A stretch of DNA of 45,375 nt from the NCBI GenBank assembly GCA_947505105.1, contig CANNKG010000020.1, forward strand, positions 1 through 45,375, read 5' to 3'. Made by a program: the position numbers and the translations under genes. The stretch is from Methylococcaceae bacterium (GTDB lineage: Bacteria; Pseudomonadota; Gammaproteobacteria; Methylococcales; Methylomonadaceae). Shown here piece after piece: positions 28,048 to 37,240 of the stretch. The notes under the pieces are model-generated. The model was not told the origin of the DNA, searched no databases, and was given only the letters and a program-made list of their open reading frames with translations. Positions within the stretch are counted from its first letter, which is position 1, and each line of letters opens with the position of its first letter.

Positions 28048-28560
28048 TTAACGTCTATCGAGCACCCCGACACGCACCAGTCGAACAGCAAACTTACTGG
28101 GCTTCAAATCAAAATGATTCCTACCATTAAAAAAACTCACATTCCAGGCACCATAAGGGGCGCTTATATTAACCGAGGATGACCAAAACCACGTCGGCAG
28201 CGTATTGGGGAAAATTTCGGCATTAATCGCAGGATTATTATTTTCTCGTTCAACAATACCTTCAAGCTCGTCAACACTCGGTAAACGCCAGGCATTTTTC
28301 AGCGCAAAATTACTGACTAGCTTCATTGCCTGATCATAGGTATATAAAATTGTCGTACCGATGCAGTTATTGTCTTCCCAAGTTTGCCCCTCCGCACAAC
28401 GCTTCCAGATCAATCCGGTAATTTTATGCGTGACCGTACCATCACCACGATCGACAAAATCGCTTGTTGGAGTCGATGGCGCAGCAAAGACTAACCGAGA
28501 TCCGCATAACAACAGCAAACATAATATGACTTTCATTAGTAGGGAGCTGGAAAACTGCAT
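28048..28560 (-). CDS. Exported Lcl/DUF1566 domain protein
   Basis: 170 aa from the ATG at 28560, with a GGA-containing site upstream; the open frame extends 17 codons further. The signal peptide (LLMKVILCLLLLCGSRLVFA) is followed by one Lcl-type domain: FVDRGDGTVTHKITGLIWKRC, WRLPSVDELEGIV, FPNTLPTWFWSSS and KFAVRLVRVG. This fold, related to C-type lectins, is found in surface adhesins such as Legionella Lcl. Two Cys (KRCAEGQTWEDNNC) are probably disulfide-bonded. Likely a secreted or periplasmic protein with a carbohydrate- or surface-related role. Monocistronic. Confidence 0.8.
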   Translation of the reverse strand: MQFSSSLLMKVILCLLLLCGSRLVFAAPSTPTSDFVDRGDGTVTHKITGLIWKRCAEGQTWEDNNCIGTTILYTYDQAMKLVSNFALKNAWRLPSVDELEGIVERENNNPAINAEIFPNTLPTWFWSSSVNISAPYGAWNVSFFNGRNHFDLKPSKFAVRLVRVGVLDRR

Positions 28561-28737
28561 GGCAAATCCATTAACATGTTGAAATGACTTACAGTGTATA
28601 GAGGTTATCACTCACTGGCAATTTATCGATAGCCGCACATAAATTAATCATTTTCAAGCTGCTTTTTTAAGCTAGAATTAGCCGGACGTACTCTCCTAAC
28701 GGACACCGCAATACATGCATGCAAGCTTTTATCTGTA

Positions 28738-29379
28738 ATGAGCATATCCAATAGAAAATCCGCATTACGCCAAGGAATAATTCGCTGTGAAACCTGCGGT
28801 TATCTTACCCCGATAACCGCTGAAGCTAACGCGGAATCCAGCAAACAATATTGCCCACGCTGCCATGAGCATCTCCATGAACGCATTCCGTTCAGTTTCC
28901 ATCGAACTTCGGCCTTACTTTGCAGCTCTTTCATTTTGTATTTCCCCGCCAATATCTTTCCAATCATGACCGTCACAAAATTTGGCGTCGGGGTACCGCA
29001 TACCATCATCGGCGGCATTATTGCGTTCGTCCATAGCGGGATGATCCCGATTGCCATATTGGTCTTTGTCGCCAGCATCTTGGTTCCGCTCATAAAAATG
29101 CTCGCTCTAACCATATTGCTATGGGCTACCTATCACCGTTGGCAAAAGAACTTGCGCTTACTCACCCAAATGTACCGAATCATCAGCTTTATTGGCCGTT
29201 GGTCCATGCTGGATATTTTTATGATTTCGATATTGGTTTCTCTCGTTGACTTGGGCGGAGCGGGTCAAGTGATTGCAGGTCCCGCTGCGACCTGCTTCGC
29301 TGCAGTTGTCGTGCTGACCATGTTTGCGACCAATAGCTTCGATCCTCGTCTACTTTGGGATCACAAAGGAATTCAATAA
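28738..29379 (+). CDS. pqiA: PqiA-type membrane protein (single unit)
   Basis: 213 aa. An N-terminal pair of CxxC motifs (CETCGYL and CPRCHEHL) forms a probable zinc or redox knuckle. Four membrane helices follow (for example ALLCSSFILYFPANIFPIMTV, IPIAILVFVASILVPLIKML, FMISILVSLVDLG). E. coli PqiA has two such modules in tandem; this protein has one, as in many species. PqiA is the inner-membrane partner of the MCE-type lipid-transport protein PqiB. The stop is directly before the ATG of pqiB, so the genes form an operon pqiA-pqiB-pqiC. Confidence 0.9.
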   Translation: MSISNRKSALRQGIIRCETCGYLTPITAEANAESSKQYCPRCHEHLHERIPFSFHRTSALLCSSFILYFPANIFPIMTVTKFGVGVPHTIIGGIIAFVHSGMIPIAILVFVASILVPLIKMLALTILLWATYHRWQKNLRLLTQMYRIISFIGRWSMLDIFMISILVSLVDLGGAGQVIAGPAATCFAAVVVLTMFATNSFDPRLLWDHKGIQ

Positions 29380-29380
29380 G

Positions 29381-31006
29381 ATGAGCGAATCTAAATCCCA
29401 CCTTGCTTCCGCAAAAGTGTCATTAAATAAACGCCCAGAATTGCCGCTCATCTGGATTTTGCCGATCATTGCCTTATTGGTTAGCGGTTGGTTGGTCTAT
29501 AAATCCATACTCGAAAAAGGCCCAACGATCACAATTCGTTTTGCAACGGCGGAAGGACTTGAGATAGATAAAACCAAAATTAAGTTTTTAAATGTCGAGA
29601 TTGGCAGGGTCACTAACATTACTATCGATAACGACCTCAAAACTATTCTGGTCACTGCCGCGATTAAACGCGGCTCCGAAAACTTATTACACGAACAAAC
29701 CACGTTCTGGGTCGTGCGTCCGCAAATAGGACTTGCGGGCGTATCAGGACTAGGCACCCTACTCTCGGGCGCCTATATCGAAACCAAACCCGGCGATGGT
29801 CAGGATCGACGCCATTTTGTCGGCCTTGAAGCACCACCGGTCGTCAGGTTTACCCAGGAAGGTCGTTATTACCATATTGAGACCAACGAATTAGGCTCTT
29901 TGCGCGCCGGCACTTCTATTCATTTTCACGGGATTCACGTTGGCGAAGTCACCGGCTACACATTAATTCCCGAAAGTGGACTGATTCAACTCTCAGTGTT
30001 CATTAACGCACCTTATGATCGCTTTGTGCGCAAAAATACGCGTTTCTGGAATGATGGCGGCATCGATTTCACAGCCAACGCCGAAGGCATCAAAGTCAGA
30101 ACCTCACCCTTAAGCGCCTTACTCACCGGCGGCATTGCTTTTGAAGCATCAAACGATGATGATATTAGTCAGGTAGCGCCTGAAAATAGCGTTTTTACCC
30201 TGTACAAGGATTACGCTCAAACGACTCAAAACACCTACAAAGACACCTTAAGATATGTCATGTATTTTAACGGATCGGTACGAGGTTTAACGGAGGGCGC
30301 CCCAGTTCAAGTCAGGGGGATTACCATCGGGATTGTCAGAAGCATTAATCTGGAAGTGGACGATCAATCTTCTGCAATTCGCATTCCTGTCGTTGTCGAC
30401 ATTAGCCTGGATCGGATCAAAGAAATGAGCAAAGATATTGTCAACGACGATCAAGCGCTCATTGCTGCACTGGTCAATAAGGGCCTACGAGCGCAATTAC
30501 AAACCGGCAGCCTGATCACGGGGCAACTCTTGATTGATCTGGATTTTTATCCCGACAGTAAACCGCGCGAAATCATTAAAACCGGCAAGTATCCGGAATT
30601 TCCAACCATCGCCAGTTCGCTTGAGCAATTTTCAAACTCTGCCAAAGTGATCATGAATAAATTATCCAAGTTGCCTTTGTATGAACTCACTACTGAATTG
30701 AATAAAACGCTGCAATCCTTGCAAAAAACGTCAATCGCCGCAACGCAGATGCTTAACGCCTCAAAAACAACCTTGAACACAGCAGACAAAACCATCAGTA
30801 CCGCAGCCAAGACGCTCACAACCGCTGATCAGGCCTTGGTTGCGGCACAACAAACGCTCAACACCTTTAAACCGGGCTCGGATTCCCAGTATCAACTTCA
30901 GCAAATGCTTCAAGAGTTAACCCAAGCTGCCAGCTCAATTCGTCAGATGGCCGATATTTTGGAACAACAACCCGAAGCGCTGATCCGGGGCAAACAGCAA
31001 CCTTAA
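29381..31006 (+). CDS. pqiB: MCE-domain intermembrane transport protein PqiB
   Basis: 541 aa. The start is the ATG right after the pqiA stop; the frame is open further upstream inside pqiA. One N-terminal membrane helix (LIWILPIIALLVSGWLVY) is followed by three MCE domains (IRFATAEGLEIDKTKIKFLNV, YHIETNELGSLRAGTSIHF, MYFNGSVRGLTEGAPVQVRG). The C-terminal third is a long heptad-like helix rich in Thr, Ala and Gln (TLNTADKTISTAAKTL), which in PqiB forms the coiled-coil needle spanning the periplasm. It conducts lipids between the inner and outer membranes. Confidence 0.95.
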   Translation: MSESKSHLASAKVSLNKRPELPLIWILPIIALLVSGWLVYKSILEKGPTITIRFATAEGLEIDKTKIKFLNVEIGRVTNITIDNDLKTILVTAAIKRGSENLLHEQTTFWVVRPQIGLAGVSGLGTLLSGAYIETKPGDGQDRRHFVGLEAPPVVRFTQEGRYYHIETNELGSLRAGTSIHFHGIHVGEVTGYTLIPESGLIQLSVFINAPYDRFVRKNTRFWNDGGIDFTANAEGIKVRTSPLSALLTGGIAFEASNDDDISQVAPENSVFTLYKDYAQTTQNTYKDTLRYVMYFNGSVRGLTEGAPVQVRGITIGIVRSINLEVDDQSSAIRIPVVVDISLDRIKEMSKDIVNDDQALIAALVNKGLRAQLQTGSLITGQLLIDLDFYPDSKPREIIKTGKYPEFPTIASSLEQFSNSAKVIMNKLSKLPLYELTTELNKTLQSLQKTSIAATQMLNASKTTLNTADKTISTAAKTLTTADQALVAAQQTLNTFKPGSDSQYQLQQMLQELTQAASSIRQMADILEQQPEALIRGKQQP

Positions 31007-31020
31007 GGACAGCACATCTC

Positions 31021-31599
31021 ATGTTAAAACCTTCGTTATTAACCCTTATTATCCTGTTGCTGATTTCCTGCGCATCGTCGGCTCCCACGTCTTATTACGA
31101 ATTAGCGACGGTCACAATAAATCCAATATCGTCGCCATCATCAGCCCATCAAGTCATCGGCATTGGCCCAACCACCCTGCCCGGTCTACTGAACCGCAAG
31201 GCCATCGTCACGCGTAATGCCGAGCACAATATTCAACTGGCCACCACCCACCAGTGGGCAGAACCGCTTGCGGAAAATATTCCACGCGTTATCGCTCGCA
31301 ACTTATCACTGCACCAACCCGGCAATTTATTTCATAGCTATCCATGGACGGCATTTGGACCAGTAAATCGAAGAATTGTGCTTGAGATTCTGCAATTTGA
31401 TGCGCAATTAGGCCAATTGGTTATTTTTGAAGCGATATGGTCAATTAAAGACGAGTCAACACAACAAATTCTGGCCCAGAAACGCACTAGAATTGAACGT
31501 CCGTTAAAATCGGATCACTATACGGAAATGGTTGGCACGATGAGTGAAATTTTAGGGATGTTTAGCGAAGAGCTTTCTGACGCTCTGCTGAAGCTCTAA
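31021..31599 (+). CDS. pqiC: PqiC-type outer-membrane lipoprotein
   Basis: 192 aa. The lipobox LISC ends a short signal peptide. The mature part has the ABC-transport auxiliary (DUF330) pattern: YYELATV at the start, IGIGPTTLPGLLNRKAIVTR, WAEPLAENIPRVIARNL and VLEILQFDAQLG. It is the outer-membrane docking partner of the PqiB needle. It lies 14 bp after pqiB and is the last gene of the operon. Confidence 0.93.
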   Translation: MLKPSLLTLIILLLISCASSAPTSYYELATVTINPISSPSSAHQVIGIGPTTLPGLLNRKAIVTRNAEHNIQLATTHQWAEPLAENIPRVIARNLSLHQPGNLFHSYPWTAFGPVNRRIVLEILQFDAQLGQLVIFEAIWSIKDESTQQILAQKRTRIERPLKSDHYTEMVGTMSEILGMFSEELSDALLKL

Positions 31600-31637
31600 A
31601 CGATATCTGGCACAAATACTTGCTTTTACGCCATCCA

Positions 31638-33104
31638 TTAACGTGATAGTTCGTATTTTTTAAGTTTTTCAACTAAGGTAGTCCGGCGCATATTCAGGCG
31701 CTTTGCCGCATGCGCAACAACACCATTGCACTCAGTCAAGGCCTGACGAATTAAATCGGTTTCCATATCACTGAGGTATTCCTTCAAATCTATACCATGC
31801 GCCGGTAATTTTCCAAAATCCATCGAAGCCTCGGCAGCCACCCCGAAACGCTCCGGCACAAAGTTATTTAGCTCAATGACTTCGTTTTCATCACCATCAT
31901 CATCGTTATTTGCCGAATTATCGAACAAATTCCCCAGCGGTTCAGGCTGCGCTGAATACACTCTAAACTTTTCCGGTAAGTCATTCACTTCAACCAAGCC
32001 ACCCGGTTTTAAAATAATCAGGCGCTCAATGAGATTGGCAAGCTCCCTGACGTTGCCCGGCCAATGATGTTGTTTTAAGACACTTAATGCCGATTCAGAG
32101 AAACGCACCGAGCCGCGCTTAGCTGCTTGCAAACGTGCGGTCAAATCGTTGACTAGATCAGGAATATCTTCAGGCCGTTCGCGCAACGCCGGCACCTCAA
32201 TCGGAAAGACGTTTAATCGATAGAATAAATCTTCTCGAAAACGATTTTCCTTGATCTCATGTTCCAAATGCCGATGGGTTGCAGCCACAATCCGAACATC
32301 GCACACGATGGTTTTATTACTGCCTACCCGCTCAAACGTTCTCTCCTGCAAAACCCTTAACAATTTAACCTGCATGGCCATCGGCATATCACCAATCTCA
32401 TCTAAAAAAAGCGTTCCGCCTTCCGCCATTTCAAAGCGTCCCTGTCTCGAATTCAACGCGCCGGTAAACGCCCCCTTTTCATGCCCAAACAATTCACTTT
32501 CAAGCAACTCAGCGGGAATAGCGCCGCAATTGACCGGTACAAACGGCTGATCTCGACGTGAGGACAATCGATGTAAGGTTTGCGCAACGACCTCTTTACC
32601 GGTGCCCGACTCGCCCAAAATCAAAACCGTCGCCTCGGAGTTTGCAACCTGCGCAATTAACTCCCGAGTACGCGCGATAGCGGTACTACATCCAGCTAGG
32701 CCTCGACTGCCGGATGACACAGCCACTTTGGGTCGATTTTGTTCATAGGTTTGCTTAAATTTACCGAGTTGTTCCTGAAAGACTGAATAAGTTGTAGGCC
32801 ATTCTTGCAAGCACGCGACCATTTTTTGAATAGGGCTTGCCACTTGCAGACTCGTTCCCCGATCAATTAACAACACTAGCGGCAATTCCTGAATCCGTTC
32901 AAGCAGATTTTTGATAATAGTCGCCTGTCTATCTATACCGTTACCGAGCACAATGACCATCACGTCGTCGAGATTTTGCAAATGCTCGTCATATTCACTG
33001 GATAGACAGCAGCTGATTGGATATTCCAAGAATTTAACCACCAATTCAAATTGCTGAGCTCTGGTTTTATTATCATCGATTAACAAAATACGCGGCAAAG
33101 CCAT
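31638..33104 (-). CDS. FleQ-like sigma-54-dependent transcriptional activator
   Basis: 488 aa from the ATG at 33104 (a TTG eight codons earlier is less likely). The N-terminal receiver-like domain lacks a proper phosphorylation site, as in FleQ. The AAA+ domain is complete: Walker [19 protein letters not shown], Walker [24 protein letters not shown] and [11 protein letters not shown]. An acidic linker ([11 protein letters not shown]) precedes the C-terminal HTH ([20 protein letters not shown]). In Pseudomonas FleQ binds c-di-GMP and switches between flagellar and exopolysaccharide genes. The family is clear, but without flagellar genes in sight the exact regulon is inferred. Convergent with pqiC; no flagellar operon lies beside it. 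Confidence 0.88.
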   Translation of the reverse strand: MALPRILLIDDNKTRAQQFELVVKFLEYPISCCLSSEYDEHLQNLDDVMVIVLGNGIDRQATIIKNLLERIQELPLVLLIDRGTSLQVASPIQKMVACLQEWPTTYSVFQEQLGKFKQTYEQNRPKVAVSSGSRGLAGCSTAIARTRELIAQVANSEATVLILGESGTGKEVVAQTLHRLSSRRDQPFVPVNCGAIPAELLESELFGHEKGAFTGALNSRQGRFEMAEGGTLFLDEIGDMPMAMQVKLLRVLQERTFERVGSNKTIVCDVRIVAATHRHLEHEIKENRFREDLFYRLNVFPIEVPALRERPEDIPDLVNDLTARLQAAKRGSVRFSESALSVLKQHHWPGNVRELANLIERLIILKPGGLVEVNDLPEKFRVYSAQPEPLGNLFDNSANNDDDGDENEVIELNNFVPERFGVAAEASMDFGKLPAHGIDLKEYLSDMETDLIRQALTECNGVVAHAAKRLNMRRTTLVEKLKKYELSR

Positions 33105-33561
33105 AATTAAATTCTCGTTACTCAGCAAAAAACATTGATTTCATTAGAAATAGTGTCGAAACAAATAAACGCACAACGACATATTAGATCTTCAGTTAGT
33201 AGAATTTTAGCTTATTTTTGAGAGTACGCTAGCTATCTTTGGAATTCATCCGAAGCTAACCAATTTCCCAATTCCCCATTAATGATCCTCAAACGTTACA
33301 TGCCTTAATATTGCAAAATTTGCAGTATTTAGCCAAAACCCCGCAATATTTGTCGCTTATCTACAATACAATCTCAATCAAATTAATTAAATATTAATTT
33401 TTTCTGAAGATTACCAAAAATATTATCTGGTACAATTAATGCTTAATAAGCTATTCCCTTTGAGCGAGATTTCACCAATGAACTCTATGAAAGATGCGCT
33501 ATCATCGCTCGAGCGAGTATTTTGAAACTGTTAACCAAGCAACTTTAGATTTTTGAAAATT
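33105..33561. other. Divergent AT-rich intergenic region
   Basis: It must hold the promoters of the FleQ-like gene (leftward) and the L,D-transpeptidase gene (rightward). A 15-codon frame at 33478-33525 is too short to judge. No strong hairpin or known RNA motif was seen. Confidence 0.45.
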
Positions 33562-34917
33562 ATGCTATCTCACCATCAGCAATCAACATATCATACAAAT
33601 CTGCTCACTAGCCTGCTGCTAATCATGTTTCTGAGCGGCTGCCAACAATTTCCGCTGTATTTTTCAGCGACGCAACCCACCGAATCGATATCGACGAACG
33701 TGTCGGATGAAACGCTTGCTCTGCATCAGTTTTCTATTACCAAAGAACAAGGCGTCATTGGCAAACTCGCGACCTTAACTAGCGAACAAAATGATTCATT
33801 ACCTGATATCGCCCGCCATTATGGATTAGGCTTTAATGATGTCAGCAATGCCAACCCGGAGCTTTCAGCATGGACTCCACAAACAGGCTCTCGGGTGTTA
33901 TTACCGGCGCGCTTTATCTTACCCGACGCTCCGCGCAAGGATATCGTTTTAAATTTGGCCAATATGCGCATGTTTTATTACCCCAAAAACGATTCCGCCA
34001 ATGTTTATACCTATCCAGTCGGAATTGGCCGTGAAGGTTGGAGTTCGCCGATCGGCCAGACCAAAATCATTTCTAAAACCGTTAATCCGACCTGGACCGT
34101 ACCGGCGTCGATTCACCAGGAACATGCCGAAAAAGGCGACAAACTCCCTAGCGTCATTAATCCTGGCCCGGAAAATCCGCTCGGCAAATATGCCATGCGT
34201 CTTGCCGTGCCTGGCTATTTGATCCACGGCACCAACAAACCATACGGCATAGGGCTACAGGTCAGCCACGGCTGCATTCAACTTTATCCGGAAGATATCG
34301 AAAGCTTATTTGACAAAATTCGCATCGGTACCTCGGTCAACATAGTCCATCAACCTTACCTCGTTGGCTGGGATGCCAACATGCTCTACTTAGAAGCAAA
34401 CTCGCCTCTTCAAAAATGGGCTAACCAAACCCCTCAACTTAAAAAACAACTTCTAAAACGCTTACAACAAATTGGTCACGAACGACAGGTCAGCATCGAT
34501 TGGGACAGAGTCGAATCAATCTTGGAACACGCCAATGGCATTCCAACGCCCATCATAAAAAATAGCCCAACCTTAGCCGAATTGACCACACTAGCACCTC
34601 AACTCAAGCATCCGGAGCAATTCTATCAACAACCCATCATTGAACCTCTCGAAAACGATGATTGGGCATTGCTGGTGGCAAGCTTTAATAATGAAACCGA
34701 AGCGCAAACCTTAGCCGCAATGTTGAATCATCAAGGCCCAATTATCCCGGCGCGCAAAGTTCACAAAGATAAAAATTATTATGTGATTGCTGGCCCCTTC
34801 AAAGACAAGTCGGAAATGCAAGCAGCAGCCAAACGTATCAAGCTGGATTTTGAATTAAAACCGACACCGCTCAAGCCATTAGCCGCCGCCGAGAAATTTG
34901 GTCAACAAAATTTATAG
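33562..34917 (+). CDS. L,D-transpeptidase lipoprotein with SPOR domain
   Basis: 451 aa from the ATG at 33562 (a TTG three codons earlier is possible). The signal peptide ends in lipobox LSGC (Cys27). A LysM-like segment (about 75-120, DIARHYGLGFNDVSNANPEL) is followed by the YkuD catalytic domain with the active-site pair HGTNKP and SHGCIQL. The C-terminal about 80 residues are a SPOR domain (DDWALLVASFNNETEAQTLA, YYVIAGPFKDKSEMQAA), which binds denuded glycan. The enzyme would cross-link peptidoglycan or attach lipoproteins, with the SPOR domain guiding it to the septum. A combination of YkuD and SPOR in one lipoprotein is not the E. coli arrangement. The gene's 3' end is echoed by a remnant near 35.25 kb. 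Confidence 0.9.
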   Translation: MLSHHQQSTYHTNLLTSLLLIMFLSGCQQFPLYFSATQPTESISTNVSDETLALHQFSITKEQGVIGKLATLTSEQNDSLPDIARHYGLGFNDVSNANPELSAWTPQTGSRVLLPARFILPDAPRKDIVLNLANMRMFYYPKNDSANVYTYPVGIGREGWSSPIGQTKIISKTVNPTWTVPASIHQEHAEKGDKLPSVINPGPENPLGKYAMRLAVPGYLIHGTNKPYGIGLQVSHGCIQLYPEDIESLFDKIRIGTSVNIVHQPYLVGWDANMLYLEANSPLQKWANQTPQLKKQLLKRLQQIGHERQVSIDWDRVESILEHANGIPTPIIKNSPTLAELTTLAPQLKHPEQFYQQPIIEPLENDDWALLVASFNNETEAQTLAAMLNHQGPIIPARKVHKDKNYYVIAGPFKDKSEMQAAAKRIKLDFELKPTPLKPLAAAEKFGQQNL

Positions 34918-34918
34918 A

Positions 34919-34990
34919 CAAAAAAAGCCTGGAAATCCCAAGCTTTTCATTTAATGGTGTCCTAAGGGGAGGCGGCGAACACTGTTACTG
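34919..34990 (-). pseudogene. Decayed copy of a terminator plus the tRNA-Glu 3' end
   Basis: AAAAAAAGCCTGGAAATCCC...AAGCTTTT and then ATGGTGTCCTAAGGGGAGGC...GAAC align with AAAAAAAGCCTGGAAGATCC...AGGCTTTT and ATGGCGTCCCCAGGGGGGTT...GAAC at 35279-35341. The second is the functional terminator and the 3' half of tRNA-Glu. Stem complementarity is lost here, so neither part should function well. Confidence 0.7.
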
Positions 34991-35077
34991 AATTTTTGAT
35001 TTTATAAATAATATTGGATTATCAAAACAAAGTGAAAACTTTCATCATTGCCTTTGCGTTATTGATGTTTATTTACA

Positions 35078-35108
35078 AACGAGCGCATCATGAATGCGCT
35101 CGTTTTTT
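35078..35108 (+). terminator. Strong intrinsic terminator without an obvious gene
   Basis: AAACGAGCGCATCATGAATG closes on CGCTCG followed by seven T. It may terminate the L,D-transpeptidase transcript now that the copy at 34.92 kb has decayed, or end an unrecognised small RNA starting in 34.95-35.08 kb. Confidence 0.8.
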
Positions 35109-35227
35109 TACACTGATTAGCGTGGTGGAGGTGGAGCTGTACTTGAAATCACAGGTTCTTGCGCTAACGAGATTACTTTTTGAATACTAAACCATACTGC
35201 GATGTGATAAATATTTGGATTACTTAC

Positions 35228-35275
35228 GAATTGAAGCCAATTGCCGCTTCGGAACGATTCTATGAACTAAATTAA
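35228..35275 (+). pseudogene. Remnant of an L,D-transpeptidase gene 3' end
   Basis: The frame ELKPIAASERFYELN-stop mirrors the last residues of the upstream gene (ELKP...PLAAAEKFGQQNL-stop). In both places the stop is followed within a few bases by AAAAAAAGCCTGG. Upstream of this point the similarity fades and the frame has stops. It is the other half of the duplication scar. Confidence 0.55.
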
Positions 35276-35278
35276 AGG

Positions 35279-35309
35279 CAAAAAAAAGCCTGGAAGATCC
35301 AGGCTTTTT
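35279..35309. terminator. Terminator behind tRNA-Glu
   Basis: AAAAAAAAGCCTGG, loop AAGAT, CCAGGCTTTTT. On the minus strand it ends the gltX-tRNA-Ala-tRNA-Glu transcript; A-runs on one side and T-runs on the other make it bidirectional. Confidence 0.9.
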
Positions 35310-35315
35310 ATTTTA

Positions 35316-35391
35316 TGGCGTCCCCAGGGGGGTTCGAACCCCCGTTACCGCCGTGAAAGGGCGGTGTCCTAGGCCACTAGACGATGGGGAC
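35316..35391 (-). tRNA. tRNA-Glu (anticodon TTC)
   Basis: 76 nt including an encoded CCA. The acceptor stem is GTCCCCA / TGGGGAC, the anticodon stem-loop is CCGCCCTTTCACGGCGG with TTC, and the T-loop contains GTTCGAA. It lies just behind tRNA-Ala and gltX, whose product charges it. The discriminator is G. Confidence 0.98.
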
Positions 35392-35416
35392 TAGAACTTG
35401 TTCAACTAATAACACT

Positions 35417-35492
35417 TGGTGGAGCCAGGCGGAATCGAACCGCCGACCTCAACACTGCCAGTGTTGCGCTCTACCAATTGAGCTATGACCCC
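35417..35492 (-). tRNA. tRNA-Ala (anticodon GGC)
   Basis: 76 nt with CCA encoded. GGGGTCATAGCTCAATTGG starts the gene, the anticodon loop is ACTGGCAGT, and the T arm is GGCGGTTCGATTCCGCC. The acceptor stem carries the wobble pair typical of alanine tRNA. It is spaced 25 bp from tRNA-Glu and 47 bp from gltX, likely one transcript. Confidence 0.98.
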
Positions 35493-35539
35493 TTAGTTGA
35501 GTCCTCATATTTTACAGGAATAATTAACTTTGTCTAATC

Positions 35540-36943
35540 TTAGTTTAAATTTTTAATATATTTAATCGCGCGCTGTAAGCGCTGCAAAGTTTTCTCACGG
35601 CCTAATAACGCCAATGTCACGTCAATAGCCGGTGATACGGCCGTTCCCGAGATTGCGATACGCAATGGTTGCGCCACTTTACCCAAATTTAATTGCAGAT
35701 GCTCAGCGGTCTTAAGGACAACTTCATGCAAAATTTCAGCTTCCCAGTCGACCACAGCGGCAAATTGCTCATGCAACTCTCCCAACACTTGCTCGGTTCC
35801 CGCTTTAAAATTTTTAGCAACCGCCTTTTCATCATAATCGTCAAATTCCTGATAAAAAAACCGACTGGCCGCCGCCATTTCGACCAAGGTTTTACACCGC
35901 TCTCGCTGCGCCTTGACCACGCCGACCAAATCGGGACCGGATGCAGGATCTATCCCCAAATTACCGATATGCCAGCTTAAATGGCGGGCAACATGCTCTG
36001 GTTCGCTATTCATCATATATTGATGATTCAACCAAAGGAGTTTTTCGGTATTGAATGTGGATGCTGAAACATTGACCTTCTCCAATTCAAACAAGGCCAC
36101 CATTTCGTCAAGACTAAACAACTCCTGATCACCATGCGACCATCCCAAACGGACCAGATAATTTAAGAGCGCCTCGGGCAAGTAGCCATCATCGCGATAT
36201 TGCATGACACTGACGGCGCCATGACGCTTTGACAGTCGCGCACCATCCGAGCCCAAAATCATCGGGACATGGGCATATTCTGGTAGTTTAGCCCCCAGCG
36301 CCCGCAAAATATTAATTTGACGAGGAGTATTATTAACATGATCGTCACCACGGATCACATGCGTGACCTGCATATCCATATCATCTACGACCACCGTTAA
36401 ATTGTAGGTCGGCGAACCGTCACCACGGGCAATAATCAAATCATCGAGCTCTTTATTCGCAACGACAATTTGGCCTTTGACCAAGTCATTGATCACAACC
36501 TCGCCATCCAGGGGATTTTTGAAGCGAATAACCGGCTGCACACCTTCTCTAACGACCGCATGCTCCCGGCAACGCCCATCATAACGAGGCTTTTCCTTAT
36601 TCGCCATCTGAGTCGTGCGCAATTCTTCTAGCTCTTCTTTGGAACAGTAGCAGCGGTAAGCATCGCCTTGATCAAGCAATTGCTGGATAATTGCCCGGTA
36701 ACGCTCAAAATGGTGAGTTTGATAAAAAGGCCCGGCATCATACTCTAATCCCAACCAATTCATGCCTTGCAGGATGGCATCAACCGACTCCTGAGTCGAG
36801 CGCTCCAGGTCAGTATCCTCAATCCTTAAAATAAATTTGCCGCCATGTTTACGCGCATGCAACCATGAAAATAATGCGGTCCGAGCACCGCCCACATGTA
36901 AATAACCTGTTGGGCTGGGTGCAAAACGTGTGATGATACTCAT
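35540..36943 (-). CDS. gltX: Glutamyl-tRNA synthetase
   Basis: 467 aa, the normal length. The HIGH-type motif is in [20 protein letters not shown] zinc-binding-type region reads [10 protein letters not shown]...RYDGRC. The KMSKS-type loop is [14 protein letters not shown], and the C-terminal anticodon-binding domain ends [11 protein letters not shown]. It charges tRNA-Glu and feeds both protein and tetrapyrrole synthesis. It is followed on the same strand by tRNA-Ala and tRNA-Glu, so enzyme and substrate may share a transcript. The presence of a C-x-C pair suggests the zinc-containing type. Confidence 0.98.
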   Translation of the reverse strand: MSIITRFAPSPTGYLHVGGARTALFSWLHARKHGGKFILRIEDTDLERSTQESVDAILQGMNWLGLEYDAGPFYQTHHFERYRAIIQQLLDQGDAYRCYCSKEELEELRTTQMANKEKPRYDGRCREHAVVREGVQPVIRFKNPLDGEVVINDLVKGQIVVANKELDDLIIARGDGSPTYNLTVVVDDMDMQVTHVIRGDDHVNNTPRQINILRALGAKLPEYAHVPMILGSDGARLSKRHGAVSVMQYRDDGYLPEALLNYLVRLGWSHGDQELFSLDEMVALFELEKVNVSASTFNTEKLLWLNHQYMMNSEPEHVARHLSWHIGNLGIDPASGPDLVGVVKAQRERCKTLVEMAAASRFFYQEFDDYDEKAVAKNFKAGTEQVLGELHEQFAAVVDWEAEILHEVVLKTAEHLQLNLGKVAQPLRIAISGTAVSPAIDVTLALLGREKTLQRLQRAIKYIKNLN

Positions 36944-37111
36944 GCTTTTTCTTAATCCCTCTTCATACTGTATTGGAGTTGTGTTAGCCAGATATTTTAG
37001 CAGAATGCCTATCGACTCTTTACACAGAATTATCTTTGATCAAATCCAGCCATTTGCTTACCAATATCCAACAAAATATACACATAAATCGTTAATTATT
37101 TTTTTCCTTAG

Positions 37112-37140
37112 TTATTGAATAACACCGATAACACTATAAA
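37112..37140 (+). promoter_or_regulatory. Candidate sigma-70 promoter of the leader/OmpA genes
   Basis: TTATTG and TATAAA separated by 17 bp, in an AT-rich stretch that would start RNA near 37148, about 25 nt before the leader ORF. Confidence 0.4.
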
Positions 37141-37171
37141 TTTTGTTAATAATAAAATAGGAGGTGCTACA

Positions 37172-37240
37172 ATGCAAAGTAAGACCGATTTAATCAATAA
37201 CCTATTTAGTTGTAAAAAATTCATTGGGAGCATTCTATGA
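37172..37240 (+). CDS. 22-codon leader peptide coupled to the VWA-OmpA gene
   Basis: A perfect Shine-Dalgarno (AGGAGGTG) stands 6 nt before ATG CAA AGT AAG. The peptide begins MQSKTDLINNLFSC and ends KFIGSIL. Its TGA overlaps the ATG of the next gene (ATGA), and GGGAG within its end serves as the second ribosome-binding site. This is the best ribosome-binding site in the window and belongs to the smallest frame. A role in translational coupling is the simplest reading; a functional micropeptide is possible. Confidence 0.6.
   Translation: MQSKTDLINNLFSCKKFIGSIL

Noticed and set aside
33478-33525. 15-codon frame upstream of the L,D-transpeptidase
   Set aside because: It has no convincing ribosome-binding site, no overlap with the next gene and is too short to judge.
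34955-34990. A third functional tRNA gene
   Set aside because: Only the 3' part resembles tRNA-Glu; stems do not pair and the 5' half is missing.
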